Positions 33,944 through 42,674 of a stretch of DNA of 46,931 nt are shown here, in pieces. Each line of letters starts with the position of its first letter. Position 1 is the stretch's first letter. A program made the translations under genes and the position numbers. Source of the DNA: Candidatus Gastranaerophilales bacterium (lineage in GTDB: Bacteria; Cyanobacteriota; Vampirovibrionia; Gastranaerophilales; Gastranaerophilaceae). The notes below the pieces were generated by a model. That model was given only the letters and a program-made list of their open reading frames with translations. It was not told where the DNA came from and ran no database searches. The stretch is from positions 1-46,931 of the forward strand of contig CAJUNK010000016.1 in NCBI GenBank assembly GCA_910587815.1, in the 5' to 3' direction.

Positions 33944-35083
33944 ATGAGGCGGGATATAGTTTTTGCACTTGTGAAAAAGGAAGGATTGCAGATAATAAGG
34001 GATTTTTCAAGTATTTTAATTGCTTTTATTTTGCCTGTGATTTTGCTATTTTTATTTGGTTTTGGGATAAATTTTGACACAAATACGGTAAAAATTGGTG
34101 TGGTGCTTGAAGATAAAACTTCGCGAACGGTGGAATTATTGGATACAATGCGGTACAGCAGGTTTTTGGATGTGAAAATTTTTGATTCAAGAAATGCTGC
34201 TGCAAAAAAAATGCTGGAGGGGAAAATCAGAGGGTTTGCTGTAATACCTAATGATTTTTCAAAGAATCTTTTGAGAAATAATGCAGGAATGCTTTCAGGG
34301 TTAAAGCCTGCTGAAATTCAAGTGATAACAGATGGTTCTGAGCCAAATACTGCAAAATTTGTTTCTGCATATATTTTGGGGGCAATTCAAACCTACGGAC
34401 TTATGCAAAATGGGGCCGATAGTGATAATATGCACGGCATTAAGCTTATTCAAAGATTTTGGTATAATCCATCTTTAAAAAGCACTTATTTTATACTTCC
34501 AGGTTCTCTTGCAATTATTATGACAATGATAGGCACAGTGTTGACTGCCCTTGTTATTGCGCGAGAATGGGAAAGAGGGACAATGGAAGCGCTTTTAACC
34601 ACAAAGGTGAGCCGGGGTGAATTTTTGCTTGCAAAATATATTGCATATTTTTTGCTTGCAATGGCGTCTATAATATTTTGCTTTATTATGATTGTTTTTG
34701 TTTTCAGGGTGCCTTTTTATGGGTCGTTTTTTGCTTTTATGGTGGTTTCTGCATTTTTTATGCTTGGGGCGCTTGGGTTTGGGTTTTTTATATCTACAAT
34801 TTCAAAGGACCAGTTTATTGCAAGCCAAATTGCAGGTGTTGCAGGCTTTATGCCTGCAATGATGCTGTCAGGACTTATTTATGAAATAAATTCCATGCCT
34901 TTATTTTTAAGGATTTTAACGCTTTTTATTCCTGCAAGGTATTATGTTTCTTCAATATCAAGCCTTTTTTTATCTGGCACAATTATGAAAACAATTGTTT
35001 GGAATTCTGTAATTTTAGCTTCTTTTGCAATTTTAATGTTTTTTATTGTGTATAAATTGACACCTGCAAGGTATGAGGTGTGA
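33944..35083 (+). CDS. ABC-2 permease subunit (YbhS-like)
   Basis: This 379-residue protein has the ABC-2 layout. There is one helix near the N-terminus (IAFILPVILLFLFGFG), a large periplasmic domain (~50-170), then five helices from ~175. Motifs include GSLAIIMTMIGTVLTALVIA, the coupling region REWERGTMEALLTTKVSRGE and PAMMLSGLIYEINSMP. GGAGG lies 8 bases before the ATG and overlaps the ATPase stop. It pairs with the next permease to form a heterodimeric exporter. Confidence 0.92.
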   Translation: MRRDIVFALVKKEGLQIIRDFSSILIAFILPVILLFLFGFGINFDTNTVKIGVVLEDKTSRTVELLDTMRYSRFLDVKIFDSRNAAAKKMLEGKIRGFAVIPNDFSKNLLRNNAGMLSGLKPAEIQVITDGSEPNTAKFVSAYILGAIQTYGLMQNGADSDNMHGIKLIQRFWYNPSLKSTYFILPGSLAIIMTMIGTVLTALVIAREWERGTMEALLTTKVSRGEFLLAKYIAYFLLAMASIIFCFIMIVFVFRVPFYGSFFAFMVVSAFFMLGALGFGFFISTISKDQFIASQIAGVAGFMPAMMLSGLIYEINSMPLFLRILTLFIPARYYVSSISSLFLSGTIMKTIVWNSVILASFAILMFFIVYKLTPARYEV

Positions 35084-35085
35084 AT

Positions 35086-36249
35086 ATGGATGTAAAAAGT
35101 GCGCTGGATTCTATAAAGGTGAGATTTTGCAGATTTTTTGCCCTTGTAATAAAAGAATTTTATGCTGTATGGAGAGACCCTAAAAGCCGTTCATTATTAT
35201 TTTTGCCGCCAATTTTGCAACTGTTTTTGTTTTCCCATGCTGCAACTTTGGACATCGATAATATTTCTCTTGCTGTTTTGAACGAAGATAATACACCTAT
35301 TGTGAGGGAATTTTTAAACAGAATTTCATCTTCAAAATATTTTGAGAAGATTATTTATGTTAAAAATTTGGAAGAATTAAAAGATACGCTTGATACAGAA
35401 CGTGTGCGGGGTGCTTTATATATAAAAAATGATTTTACACGTAAATATAAAAGAAATGGGGCTGCTGATATGGAGGTGATTTTAGATGGGAGACATACAA
35501 ATGGCAGCCAAATTATAGGTAATTATTTAAGTGAAATTGCATTAGAATTTGCACCTGATAGCAATGTGATGCAAAATGGCGGAGTTGTGAATCAAAAAAG
35601 TGGTGCAATTAATATTGCGGCAAGAAATTGGTATAATCCAAACCTTTATTATCACTGGTTTATAATAGCATCGCTTGCAGGAATACTTCCTATGTCTATG
35701 GTTATTTTATTATCGGCGCTTTCTCTAGCAAGGGATAAAGAATCAGGTACATTTGATGAGCTTTTAGTTTCACCCTTAAAGCCTTATGAAATTGTTTTTG
35801 GAAAATTAATAATCCCTTTATTTTTTGGGTTTATTGATGGGATTATTATTTTGATTGCTGCAAAATTTGTATTTCATATTCCATTTTATGGAAATGTTTT
35901 TCTTTACTTTTTTGCATTATTTTGGTTTTTGGCATCAGTGTCAGGGGTGGGGCTTTTTGTATCATCTTTGGTGAAGACTCAGCAGCAGGCAATTTTAGGA
36001 GTTTTTGTATTTATGTTTCCATGTCTTATTTTATCTGGATATAGTGCGCCTGTAGAAAATATTACACCGCAATTTCTGCAAAATCTGACCCTTATTAACC
36101 CTTTGAGGTTTTTTCTTGTTATATCAAAAGGTATAATGTTAAAAAATATTAATTTTTGTATTGTCATGTTAAATTTAATTCCTATTATTTTTATTACATT
36201 TTTTACACTATTTTTTGCAAATTATTCATTTAAAAATAAGCTTGAATAA
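35086..36249 (+). CDS. ABC-2 permease subunit (YbhR-like)
   Basis: This ~388-residue permease is similar in layout to the preceding gene. It has an N-terminal helix (FLPPILQLFLFS), a periplasmic domain, and five C-terminal helices with ARDKESGTFDELLVSPLKP (coupling helix) and PCLILSGYSAPVENI. The frame opens with a GTG at 35080 that lies inside the previous stop. The ATG at 35086 is preferred, with GAGGTG as Shine-Dalgarno. It is the last gene of the 30130-36249 operon; no clear GC-rich terminator follows. Confidence 0.92.
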   Translation: MDVKSALDSIKVRFCRFFALVIKEFYAVWRDPKSRSLLFLPPILQLFLFSHAATLDIDNISLAVLNEDNTPIVREFLNRISSSKYFEKIIYVKNLEELKDTLDTERVRGALYIKNDFTRKYKRNGAADMEVILDGRHTNGSQIIGNYLSEIALEFAPDSNVMQNGGVVNQKSGAINIAARNWYNPNLYYHWFIIASLAGILPMSMVILLSALSLARDKESGTFDELLVSPLKPYEIVFGKLIIPLFFGFIDGIIILIAAKFVFHIPFYGNVFLYFFALFWFLASVSGVGLFVSSLVKTQQQAILGVFVFMFPCLILSGYSAPVENITPQFLQNLTLINPLRFFLVISKGIMLKNINFCIVMLNLIPIIFITFFTLFFANYSFKNKLE

Positions 36250-36363
36250 TCGCAGCATATTTAGGTTTTGCTTGATTTTCATTTAAGTGGATAATTTCAG
36301 GTTAAGTTTTGTAAAAGTATATACTTTATAGATATTATGGCCTTTTTTAGACTTATCGGTGGA

Positions 36364-36398
36364 TTTTTTGGCAACCAGAGTTTATTTTTGCCAAAAAA
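36364..36398. repeat. 11-bp perfect inverted repeat upstream of the prepilin gene
   Basis: TTTTTTGGCAA (36364-36374) and TTGCCAAAAAA (36388-36398) are separated by 13 bases. A TATAAT box (36404-36409) follows 5 bases later, so the repeat overlaps the -35 region of the prepilin promoter and may be an operator. It could instead be a weak terminator for the exporter operon. Confidence 0.5.
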
Positions 36399-36403
36399 TG
36401 TAA

Positions 36404-36409
36404 TATAAT
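36404..36409 (+). promoter_or_regulatory. -10 box of the prepilin gene
   Basis: TATAAT lies 65 bases before the chosen start. No good -35 is found at 16-18 bases, which hints at an activator using the adjacent inverted repeat. Confidence 0.45.
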
Positions 36410-36473
36410 TAATAACATAATTTGCCAAGTGCGAAATAGTAAACTAGAAATGAATATGAAAGGTAAAAATCAA

Positions 36474-37094
36474 ATGAGAAAGAGTTTAGGTTTTACTTTG
36501 GCTGAAGTATTAATCACTTTAGCTATTATTGGTGTAGTTGCTGCTATGACTATTCCTTCAGTTATCATCAATACTAACCAACAAGAATACAAAACTGGTC
36601 TTAAAAAAGCAGTTTCTGTATTAAACCAAGCTATTACAATGAACATGGCTCTAGAAGGTTTAGCTCCATCTGATACGATTGATGAAGCTCCAGAAAATAC
36701 TTACAAAACAAGAACATTAATGAACTATCTTGGTTCAAGATTAAACGTTATTAAACAAACCAATACATTGGAATTTGGTGGCGGTAATGCTGCATTCTAT
36801 ACTGCTGATGGTATGAGATTTGAATTTAACAAATCTGCTGGTGGTGCTACCGGTATGTTAGGTGCTGATGCAACTGCTCAACAAGGTGCTTGTACTTCTA
36901 AAACTCCTTGTATTGTACTAGTTGACGTAAATGGTGACAGAAAACCAAACCCATCAAGTGCAAACGCTGCTGCGTATGATCTTCCTAAGGCTACAGATAC
37001 AAGAATCAATGATATGTTCCATATTATGATTACTGAAAGCGCTGCTACACCTCTAGGTGTTGTAGCACAAAGAACAATGTTTACTGCTGACTAA
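36474..37094 (+). CDS. Type IV pilin / type II pseudopilin-like protein
   Basis: This ~206-residue protein has a prepilin leader. MRKSLG is followed by FTLAEVLITLAIIGVVAAM: a cleavage Gly, Phe+1, Glu+5 and a long hydrophobic helix. The rest is a globular domain with Gly/Asn-rich loops, a Cys pair (CTSKTPC) and a DVNGDRKPNP segment like the Asp-rich metal-binding loops of pseudopilins. In-frame starts at 36429 (GTG), 36450 and 36456 exist; the ATG at 36474 gives the normal short leader and has AAAGG 10 bases upstream. Codon use is unlike its neighbours (many GCT, GGT, ACT, AAC), suggesting high expression. It stands alone; no assembly genes are adjacent. Confidence 0.9.
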   Translation: MRKSLGFTLAEVLITLAIIGVVAAMTIPSVIINTNQQEYKTGLKKAVSVLNQAITMNMALEGLAPSDTIDEAPENTYKTRTLMNYLGSRLNVIKQTNTLEFGGGNAAFYTADGMRFEFNKSAGGATGMLGADATAQQGACTSKTPCIVLVDVNGDRKPNPSSANAAAYDLPKATDTRINDMFHIMITESAATPLGVVAQRTMFTAD

Positions 37095-37132
37095 TTTAAA
37101 TTTCTAAATTAAGTTTGTTAGTAACAAGATTG

Positions 37133-37167
37133 AAAAAGACCCCTTGTGATTTGCATGGGGTCTTTTT
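37133..37167 (+). terminator. Rho-independent terminator
   Basis: AAAAAGACCCC (37133-37143) pairs with GGGGTCTTTTT (37157-37167). It ends the prepilin transcript. Confidence 0.92.
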
Positions 37168-37184
37168 GATGTTAAAATTCTTTC

Positions 37185-37213
37185 TTTACAATTGTTTTAG
37201 TTTAGTTTAGAAT
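37185..37213 (+). promoter_or_regulatory. Promoter of rpmI-rplT
   Basis: TTTACA (37185-37190), a 17-base spacer and TAGAAT (37208-37213). The leader of ~80 bases contains a small hairpin (GTGGT...ACCAC near 37254-37272), which may be a ribosomal-protein control site. Confidence 0.65.
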
Positions 37214-37301
37214 TGTGAAAGGAAAATTAATTAAACAGTAAAAAGTATCAAAGTGGTTAATGGTATACCACAAGAGCTTTTAAAATTTAAGGAGAAACAA
37301 A

Positions 37302-37511
37302 ATGCCTAAAATGAAAACACACAGATCTGCCAATAAGCGCTACAAAGTTACCGCATCAGGCAAGATTTTAAGACGTCAAGCAGGAAAAGGCCACCTTCTT
37401 GCACACAAAAGCCCTGCTAGGAAAAATAGATTAACAGGGATGGTGGAAGTGCCGGCATGTAATTTAGATTTAATTTCTAAAGAATTGCCATATATGAGAT
37501 ATTCAAGATAA
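37302..37511 (+). CDS. rpmI: 50S ribosomal protein L35
   Basis: This 69-residue basic protein has the L35 signature MPKMKTHRSANKRYKVTASG, then HLLAHKSPARKNRL and a C-terminal YMRYSR. It is part of the large ribosomal subunit. AAGGAG lies 8 bases upstream of the ATG. infC, which usually precedes rpmI, is absent; the gene has its own promoter here. Confidence 0.96.
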   Translation: MPKMKTHRSANKRYKVTASGKILRRQAGKGHLLAHKSPARKNRLTGMVEVPACNLDLISKELPYMRYSR

Positions 37512-37524
37512 GGAAGGTGACAAA

Positions 37525-37869
37525 ATGAGAGTTAAACGCGGAAATGTTTTAAGAAAAAGACATAAAAAAATATTGAAACTTGCAAAAGGTTTTATTGGCG
37601 CTAGAAGCCGCATTTTTAAAGTGGCAAATCAAGCAGTTATGAAGGCTTTAAAATATGCTTATCGTGACAGAAGAGTTGTTAAAAGAAATATGAGAGCATT
37701 ATGGATTGTTAGAATCAATGCTGCGGTGCGCGAATATGGTATTAGTTATTCTAAATTTATGAATTTGCTTAAAAAAGCCGATATTCAAGTGAATAGAAAA
37801 ATGCTTGCAGAACTTGCTGCAAATGAACCTGAAGCATTCAAGGTGATTATTGATACTGTTGTAAAATAG
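37525..37869 (+). CDS. rplT: 50S ribosomal protein L20
   Basis: This 114-residue protein is the standard size. It begins MRVKRGNVLRKRHKKILKLA, continues with KGFIGARSRIFKVANQAVMKA and RDRRVVKRNMRALWI, and is an early assembly protein of the 50S subunit. It sits 13 bases after rpmI with its own AAGG site. L20 commonly represses its own operon by binding the leader; whether it does so here cannot be told. Confidence 0.97.
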   Translation: MRVKRGNVLRKRHKKILKLAKGFIGARSRIFKVANQAVMKALKYAYRDRRVVKRNMRALWIVRINAAVREYGISYSKFMNLLKKADIQVNRKMLAELAANEPEAFKVIIDTVVK

Positions 37870-37891
37870 GATTAAAAGAATATCATTTTTT

Positions 37892-37935
37892 AAAGAGTCG
37901 GTTTAAGTTGTTCTAAACTGACTCTTTAATTTTTT
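37892..37935. terminator. Rho-independent terminator of rpmI-rplT
   Basis: AAAGAGTC-GTTTA (37893-37905) pairs with TAAAC-GACTCTTT (37914-37927), followed by AATTTTTT. It stands between convergent gene ends and could serve both strands. Confidence 0.85.
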
Positions 37936-38497
37936 ACCATAATTGTGGTTTATTTTTGGTTGTATTTTTTATTATTTGTCTTAATTTTAAATCCTGTTTT
38001 CTTGAAGTGTTGTTTAAATAAAGAATTTTATAATATTCCTTTTTTTGCCATATTTTTCTTTTTAATTCTTTGATATCGTTTTCTAAAAATTTTTTATCTT
38101 TTTTTAATTCTTTTTTACAGGTTCTTTGGTAAAATTTGCATTCTGTATTATCAAGTTCATTTTGTCTTAAATACATTGTTTCTAATTCTAGGGCTATTGG
38201 GCGGAGTGCCTTGTATTCTTTTTCATTTATTATATAAAAAGCATCAAGGGTTCTATCATTTAGTTTTAAGTTTTCTTTTATTTCAATATAATTTTCTTGA
38301 CGTTCTTTTAAAGATTTTCTTTCAGTTTGTTTTTTCTTCGGGAGTTTGTTGCATATTTTTGTTTTAATATTATTGAATTTTTCAACAGTGTTATGCATTT
38401 TTGCGCGCATAGTAGCAGATGCAATTTGAATATTGCATATAAAGATGCATGTAATCAAAAAAAATAGGAATGTATATTTAAATTTTTGGTATTTCAC
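37934..38497 (-). CDS. Exported Lys/Glu-rich coiled-coil protein
   Basis: This ~188-residue protein starts with a signal peptide (KYQKFKYTFLFFLIT, cleavage likely at ASA near residue 28). The mature part is highly charged and helical, with a Cys pair (CKFYQRTC) and KELKKDKKFLENDIKELKRK near ~135-155. The family is unknown. The GTG at 38497 is preferred because GGAGA lies 8 bases before it; a TTG at 38512 is part of that site. It follows the membrane protein gene by 5 bases, so both are probably co-transcribed. Confidence 0.72.
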   Translation of the reverse strand: MKYQKFKYTFLFFLITCIFICNIQIASATMRAKMHNTVEKFNNIKTKICNKLPKKKQTERKSLKERQENYIEIKENLKLNDRTLDAFYIINEKEYKALRPIALELETMYLRQNELDNTECKFYQRTCKKELKKDKKFLENDIKELKRKIWQKKEYYKILYLNNTSRKQDLKLRQIIKNTTKNKPQLW

Positions 38498-38502
38498 AAA
38501 AA

Positions 38503-40071
38503 TTATCTCCAATCAATGTTAGTTTCCCATTTGTGTTTTTTATAGTATTCAAAATCATTTGTAGGTATTTTTGGGTTGTTGAGTTTTATATTGTTTCTTA
38601 CAAATAAAATAAACTCGTTACTTGCCATAACAGGTGTCCAATCGTTATCATAATATAATCTTGAGGCCAATTTACCCTGATTTTTTTCAATGATTATATA
38701 ATCAATGTGCTGTTTGTGCAATTCTTCTTTCCAATTGTCGTCTTCAAAGATAATCCCAACTCTTTTTAGTAAATTTGGTTCGTATGTTTCTTCATATCTT
38801 CCGTCCATAAATATGTAATTGTTTGGGTATAATTTATAAGCCAAAAAGCTTCCGTAATGAAAATTAGCAAATACATTGCCTTTCAGGTTATTTGCTTTTA
38901 GAAATTCTGCTTCTACGTATGGAAATTTGCTTGGTAATATTTCAATTTTTGTTGTTTTTATTGTATAGATAAAAGAAAATAATAGCAGTGTGCATAAAAA
39001 TATTTCCTTTATATTATTTATGAAATTTGGCAATTTTTTGTTTAAAACTTTTTGGTAAATATCGTCATATAAAAATGCAGCAGAACAAAATGCAAAAAAT
39101 GGCATTATTCGAACGCTTTTAAGGCTTAAAAGTAGCATTATGATTAAAATAATGGCTTTTGTTTTGTCTAAACTTTTATATATATTTATTAATCTTTTTT
39201 TACGATTGTCAACAGTTTGATTTTTGTATTTTCTGTTTAATATAATCCAGGATAATGTTGTGATGCCTGCACCCCAAAATTTGAATTTTAAAAGTTTATC
39301 AAAATAAAGCCCTCCGAATAAAGGCTGCCACTCTGTAATTGCAGGACGACTTAATGTGATTGCATGGAATAGAAAATAGACATATTTTGGTCCGTATGGG
39401 TTTATAAAAAGTGCTGCAATGGATAAGATGAATGTGATTATATATGGTTTAATTTGTTTTTTGTTTAGAAATTCACCAACAATGTATAATGCAAGAAGGC
39501 CAAGGCCGGTGAAACATCCTCCATGCATATTGGACCAAATAATCATTGAAACAGGTAAAATCCATAAAATTCTGTTGTTATGTTCCAGTCTTGATTTTTC
39601 AAGAGTATACAGCCAAATTACAAAAAACAAAAATGTAAAAAGATGGCACCTTACTGTGGAATTTACAATTACAAGTGTGGATTGAGTTAATAAGACAAAA
39701 AATAAAATATTAAAGGATGCTTCTTTAAGCGGATTCAGTTTTATTGATTTATATAGGTGACGACGTCTCAAAAGAATTATTCTTGTCAGGATAAAATATG
39801 TTGCAAATATTATTAACGCCTTGAATACCAAAATTCCTGTATCGCCAAAATTATCCAAGATGCTATAAAAAACAAGGCTTGAACCCCATTCATGATCAAA
39901 CCATTGTCTTGTTGGGCCAAAAGATTGAAAGTCAAAATTTAAAAGTGTTCCAGTTTGAAAGAATGTTTTTCCCACAATAAGTCTAGCCCAAAAATCATAA
40001 TCTACAATATTGGACATTAAAGAAAGTGTAGATATGTATAAAAATAATGCAACATAGAATATTATAATCAT
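38503..40071 (-). CDS. Polytopic membrane protein, GT-C-glycosyltransferase-like
   Basis: This 522-residue protein has about ten helices in its first ~380 residues and a soluble C-terminal domain (~385-522). The first loop has DYDFWARLIVGKTFFQTG and later FDHEWGSSLVF, the pattern D..W..L..G...W..HEW found in a broad family of GT-C-like membrane proteins. Acidic residues in the first extracytoplasmic loop are typical of such lipid-sugar-dependent glycosyltransferases. It may add sugars to protein or lipid at the outer face of the inner membrane; neither donor nor acceptor is known. It is divergent from pheS. Confidence 0.65.
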   Translation of the reverse strand: MIIIFYVALFLYISTLSLMSNIVDYDFWARLIVGKTFFQTGTLLNFDFQSFGPTRQWFDHEWGSSLVFYSILDNFGDTGILVFKALIIFATYFILTRIILLRRRHLYKSIKLNPLKEASFNILFFVLLTQSTLVIVNSTVRCHLFTFLFFVIWLYTLEKSRLEHNNRILWILPVSMIIWSNMHGGCFTGLGLLALYIVGEFLNKKQIKPYIITFILSIAALFINPYGPKYVYFLFHAITLSRPAITEWQPLFGGLYFDKLLKFKFWGAGITTLSWIILNRKYKNQTVDNRKKRLINIYKSLDKTKAIILIIMLLLSLKSVRIMPFFAFCSAAFLYDDIYQKVLNKKLPNFINNIKEIFLCTLLLFSFIYTIKTTKIEILPSKFPYVEAEFLKANNLKGNVFANFHYGSFLAYKLYPNNYIFMDGRYEETYEPNLLKRVGIIFEDDNWKEELHKQHIDYIIIEKNQGKLASRLYYDNDWTPVMASNEFILFVRNNIKLNNPKIPTNDFEYYKKHKWETNIDWR

Positions 40072-40193
40072 TTTTAAATTCCTGCCTTAAAAACTAATCT
40101 TTCCAGTTAAAAATATTATAACAAAAAATCTTGATATCAGGGCATTTTTTGGTTATTATTATTTTGCAAAGTAGAAGTATTTGGGCAGTTTTT

Positions 40194-41228
40194 ATGGAAA
40201 ATAAAATTTTAGAAATTAAAAATAATGCAATTGCTGAAATTGAAGAAGCTAAGAATTTAAAAAATCTTGATGAGATTAAGAATAAATATTTATCCAGAGC
40301 TTCAGAATTAAATAATTTGAAGAAAGGCTTAAAGGATATTGACCCTGAATTAAGACCCAAAATTGGTGCGCTTACAAACGAAGTTTCAAAAGAGATTGAG
40401 TCTTTAATTAAACAAAAAAATGACGTGTTTTATTTTGATGAATTAAACAAAAAACTGGCTTCTGAAAAAATTGACCCAACTCTTGATGGTACATATATTA
40501 AAAAAGGCAAAGTTCACACTTTAACAGCAACTATAAATGAAATAGTTGAAATATTTGAACATCTTGGTTTTTCATTAATTGATAATAAGTATTCACCTGA
40601 AGTTGAGGTTGAAAAGTATAATTTTGATCTTTTGAATACCCCAAAAGAACATCCTGCGCGTGATGTTCAAGATACATATTATGCATTAAATGCAAAACAT
40701 GTGGTATTAAGAAGTCAAACATCTGGTGCACAGGTGCATGCAATGGAAAATCAAAAACCGCCAATTAAAATTATTGCACCAGGCAGGGTGTATAGAAACG
40801 AATCTGTGAGCGCCAGGAAGAATAATCTTTTTCACCAAATTGAAGGACTTTGTGTGGATAAGAATATTAGATTTACAGATTTAAAAGGTACATTAAACGA
40901 ATTTATAAGATTGTATTTTGGCCAAAGCCGCCCAACTAGATTTAGGAATAGTTTTTTCCCATTTACAGAACCTTCTGCTGAAGTTGATGTGCAATGCATT
41001 ATGTGTGGTGGAAAAGGATGCCCCACTTGCTCTGGCACTGGTTGGCTTGAAATTTTAGGCTCTGGCATGGTAGATCCAAACGTATTAAAAGGGGTTGGAA
41101 TTGATCCTAATGTTTATTCAGGTTTTGCTTTTGGTATGGGGGTTGAAAGACTTACTATGCTAAAATATGCAATTGATGATATAAGATTATTTTTTAATGA
41201 TGATGAAAGATTTTTAAAGCAATTCTAG
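40194..41228 (+). CDS. pheS: Phenylalanyl-tRNA synthetase alpha subunit
   Basis: This ~344-residue protein has an N-terminal coiled coil (~1-85) that contacts tRNA-Phe. The class II core follows: EHPARDVQDTYY, motif 2 GRVYRNESVSARKNNLFHQIEG, a four-cysteine zinc-type insert (CIMCGGKGCPTC, as in many bacteria) and motif 3 FAFGMGVERLTMLKY. The frame extends 21 codons upstream, but the ATG at 40194 gives the family N-terminus. pheT, usually next, is not here; the convergent ankyrin gene overlaps its stop by 4 bases, so the beta subunit must be elsewhere. Confidence 0.95.
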   Translation: MENKILEIKNNAIAEIEEAKNLKNLDEIKNKYLSRASELNNLKKGLKDIDPELRPKIGALTNEVSKEIESLIKQKNDVFYFDELNKKLASEKIDPTLDGTYIKKGKVHTLTATINEIVEIFEHLGFSLIDNKYSPEVEVEKYNFDLLNTPKEHPARDVQDTYYALNAKHVVLRSQTSGAQVHAMENQKPPIKIIAPGRVYRNESVSARKNNLFHQIEGLCVDKNIRFTDLKGTLNEFIRLYFGQSRPTRFRNSFFPFTEPSAEVDVQCIMCGGKGCPTCSGTGWLEILGSGMVDPNVLKGVGIDPNVYSGFAFGMGVERLTMLKYAIDDIRLFFNDDERFLKQF

Positions 41229-41923
41229 TCCCATCTTTCTATTTCAAGCTTATTGAAAAGATTTTTCTTATCAATAATTCTTGCAGAATCTACATCTATT
41301 TTGGCGCCATTTTCAAGTAATATTTTTGCAATTTCAATGTTATTTTTTTCAAGTGCTGTGCAAAGAATGGTTTTCGATGAAACAAGTTCTGTATAATCTA
41401 CTTTTGCACCATTTTCAATTAAGGCTTTTGCAAGAGGTATATTATTTTTCTTTGCTGCCCAAAATAAGGAAGAATCAAAGCCTATATTGGGATTTGCTCC
41501 TTTTTCTAAAAGCAAAAGTGCTATATCTGTTTTATTGTTTTTCACAGCATAAGTAAGTGAATATTCGCCAAAATAATCTGCATTAGGGCTCATGCCGGCA
41601 TCCAGCATTAATTCTATATTTTCTTTTTTATTCTTTTTAATTTGTTTTACAAATTCTTCACTTGAAAATTTAAGCTTTCTTGCCGTTAATTCTTCTTTTG
41701 CAAGTCTTATTTTTTCTTTTTGTTCAGGAGTTAAATCTCTCTTTTTTAGAGGGATGTGTCCTGTAAAACTTGATGAAAAAGGTGTTGAAAAATCTGATGC
41801 AGAAAAATTATCAAAATAATAATCTGCAAATACTGCTTGCATGTTTAAAATAATGCAGCCAAGCAGTATTGTCCACGCTTTGGCTGCTGTAATTTTACTT
41901 AAAGTATCTTTATGATTCTTCAT
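41225..41923 (-). CDS. Exported ankyrin-repeat protein
   Basis: This 232-residue protein has a signal peptide (AWTILLGCIILNMQ, cleavage near VFA at ~33) and a charged linker (~35-95). About four ankyrin repeats follow (~100-220). Typical units are NIELMLDAGMSPNADYFGEYS, DIALLLLEKGANPN, PLAKALIENGAKVDY and EIAKILLENGAKIDV. The partner is unknown. It lies 2 bases after fabG, so it is transcribed with the fatty-acid genes. Location is probably periplasmic. Confidence 0.85.
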   Translation of the reverse strand: MKNHKDTLSKITAAKAWTILLGCIILNMQAVFADYYFDNFSASDFSTPFSSSFTGHIPLKKRDLTPEQKEKIRLAKEELTARKLKFSSEEFVKQIKKNKKENIELMLDAGMSPNADYFGEYSLTYAVKNNKTDIALLLLEKGANPNIGFDSSLFWAAKKNNIPLAKALIENGAKVDYTELVSSKTILCTALEKNNIEIAKILLENGAKIDVDSARIIDKKNLFNKLEIERWD

Positions 41924-41925
41924 AA

Positions 41926-42654
41926 TTATATTACAAGACCACCATCTACACCTATCACCTGGCCTGTGATATAAGTTGCATCTGCTGCTAAAAATTTAAC
42001 TGTTTTTGCAATGTCTTCAGGTTGGCCCAAGGTTTTCAAAGGTATTCTTTCAACAATTTTATCTACAGGTAAATCCTTTGTCATATCTGTTTGAATAAAA
42101 CCAGGTGCTACAGCATTTACTCTTATGTTCCTTGAAGCAAGTTCTTTTGCAAGAGCTTTTGTAAAACCTATCATACCTGCTTTTGCAGCTGAATAATTAG
42201 CTTGGCCTGCATTTCCAAAAACACCTGAAACTGATGCCATATTCACAATAGCACCGCTTCTTTGTTTAATCATAATCTTTGAAACTGGATGGGTTACAAA
42301 ATATGCAGAGTTTAGATTTGTGTTGATTACAGAAAGCCATTCGTCTTCTTTCATTCGCATAAATAGATTATCCCTTGTGATACCTGCATTGTTTACAAGG
42401 ACATCTATTCTTTTAAATTCTTCAAATATTTCATTTATTGCAGTTTCTACAGCTTCTTTATTTGAAACATCAAATTTTTTAGCTTTTGCATTTACGCCAA
42501 GTGCTTTTATTTCTTCAACTGTTTTATTTGCAGCCTCTTCATTTCCAGCATAGTTTATTACAACATCATATCCTGCATGTGCAAGTTCAAGTGCGCATGC
42601 TTTTCCTATGCCTCTAGAGCCGCCAGTAACAAGTGCTACTTTCTTATCTGTCAT
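41926..42654 (-). CDS. fabG: 3-oxoacyl-[ACP] reductase
   Basis: This 242-residue SDR enzyme reduces 3-oxoacyl-ACP with NADPH. It has the Rossmann motif VTGGSRGIGKACA, VNNAGITRDNLFMRM, the catalytic Ser in NMASVSGVFGN and YxxxK in NYSAAKAGMIG, plus AVAPGFIQTDMT and VIGVDGGLVI. It is the fifth gene of the rpmF-plsX-fabHDG operon. acpP and fabF, which often follow, are absent. Confidence 0.96.
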   Translation of the reverse strand: MTDKKVALVTGGSRGIGKACALELAHAGYDVVINYAGNEEAANKTVEEIKALGVNAKAKKFDVSNKEAVETAINEIFEEFKRIDVLVNNAGITRDNLFMRMKEDEWLSVINTNLNSAYFVTHPVSKIMIKQRSGAIVNMASVSGVFGNAGQANYSAAKAGMIGFTKALAKELASRNIRVNAVAPGFIQTDMTKDLPVDKIVERIPLKTLGQPEDIAKTVKFLAADATYITGQVIGVDGGLVI

Positions 42655-42674
42655 TTTATTGAATCTCCTTTAAT

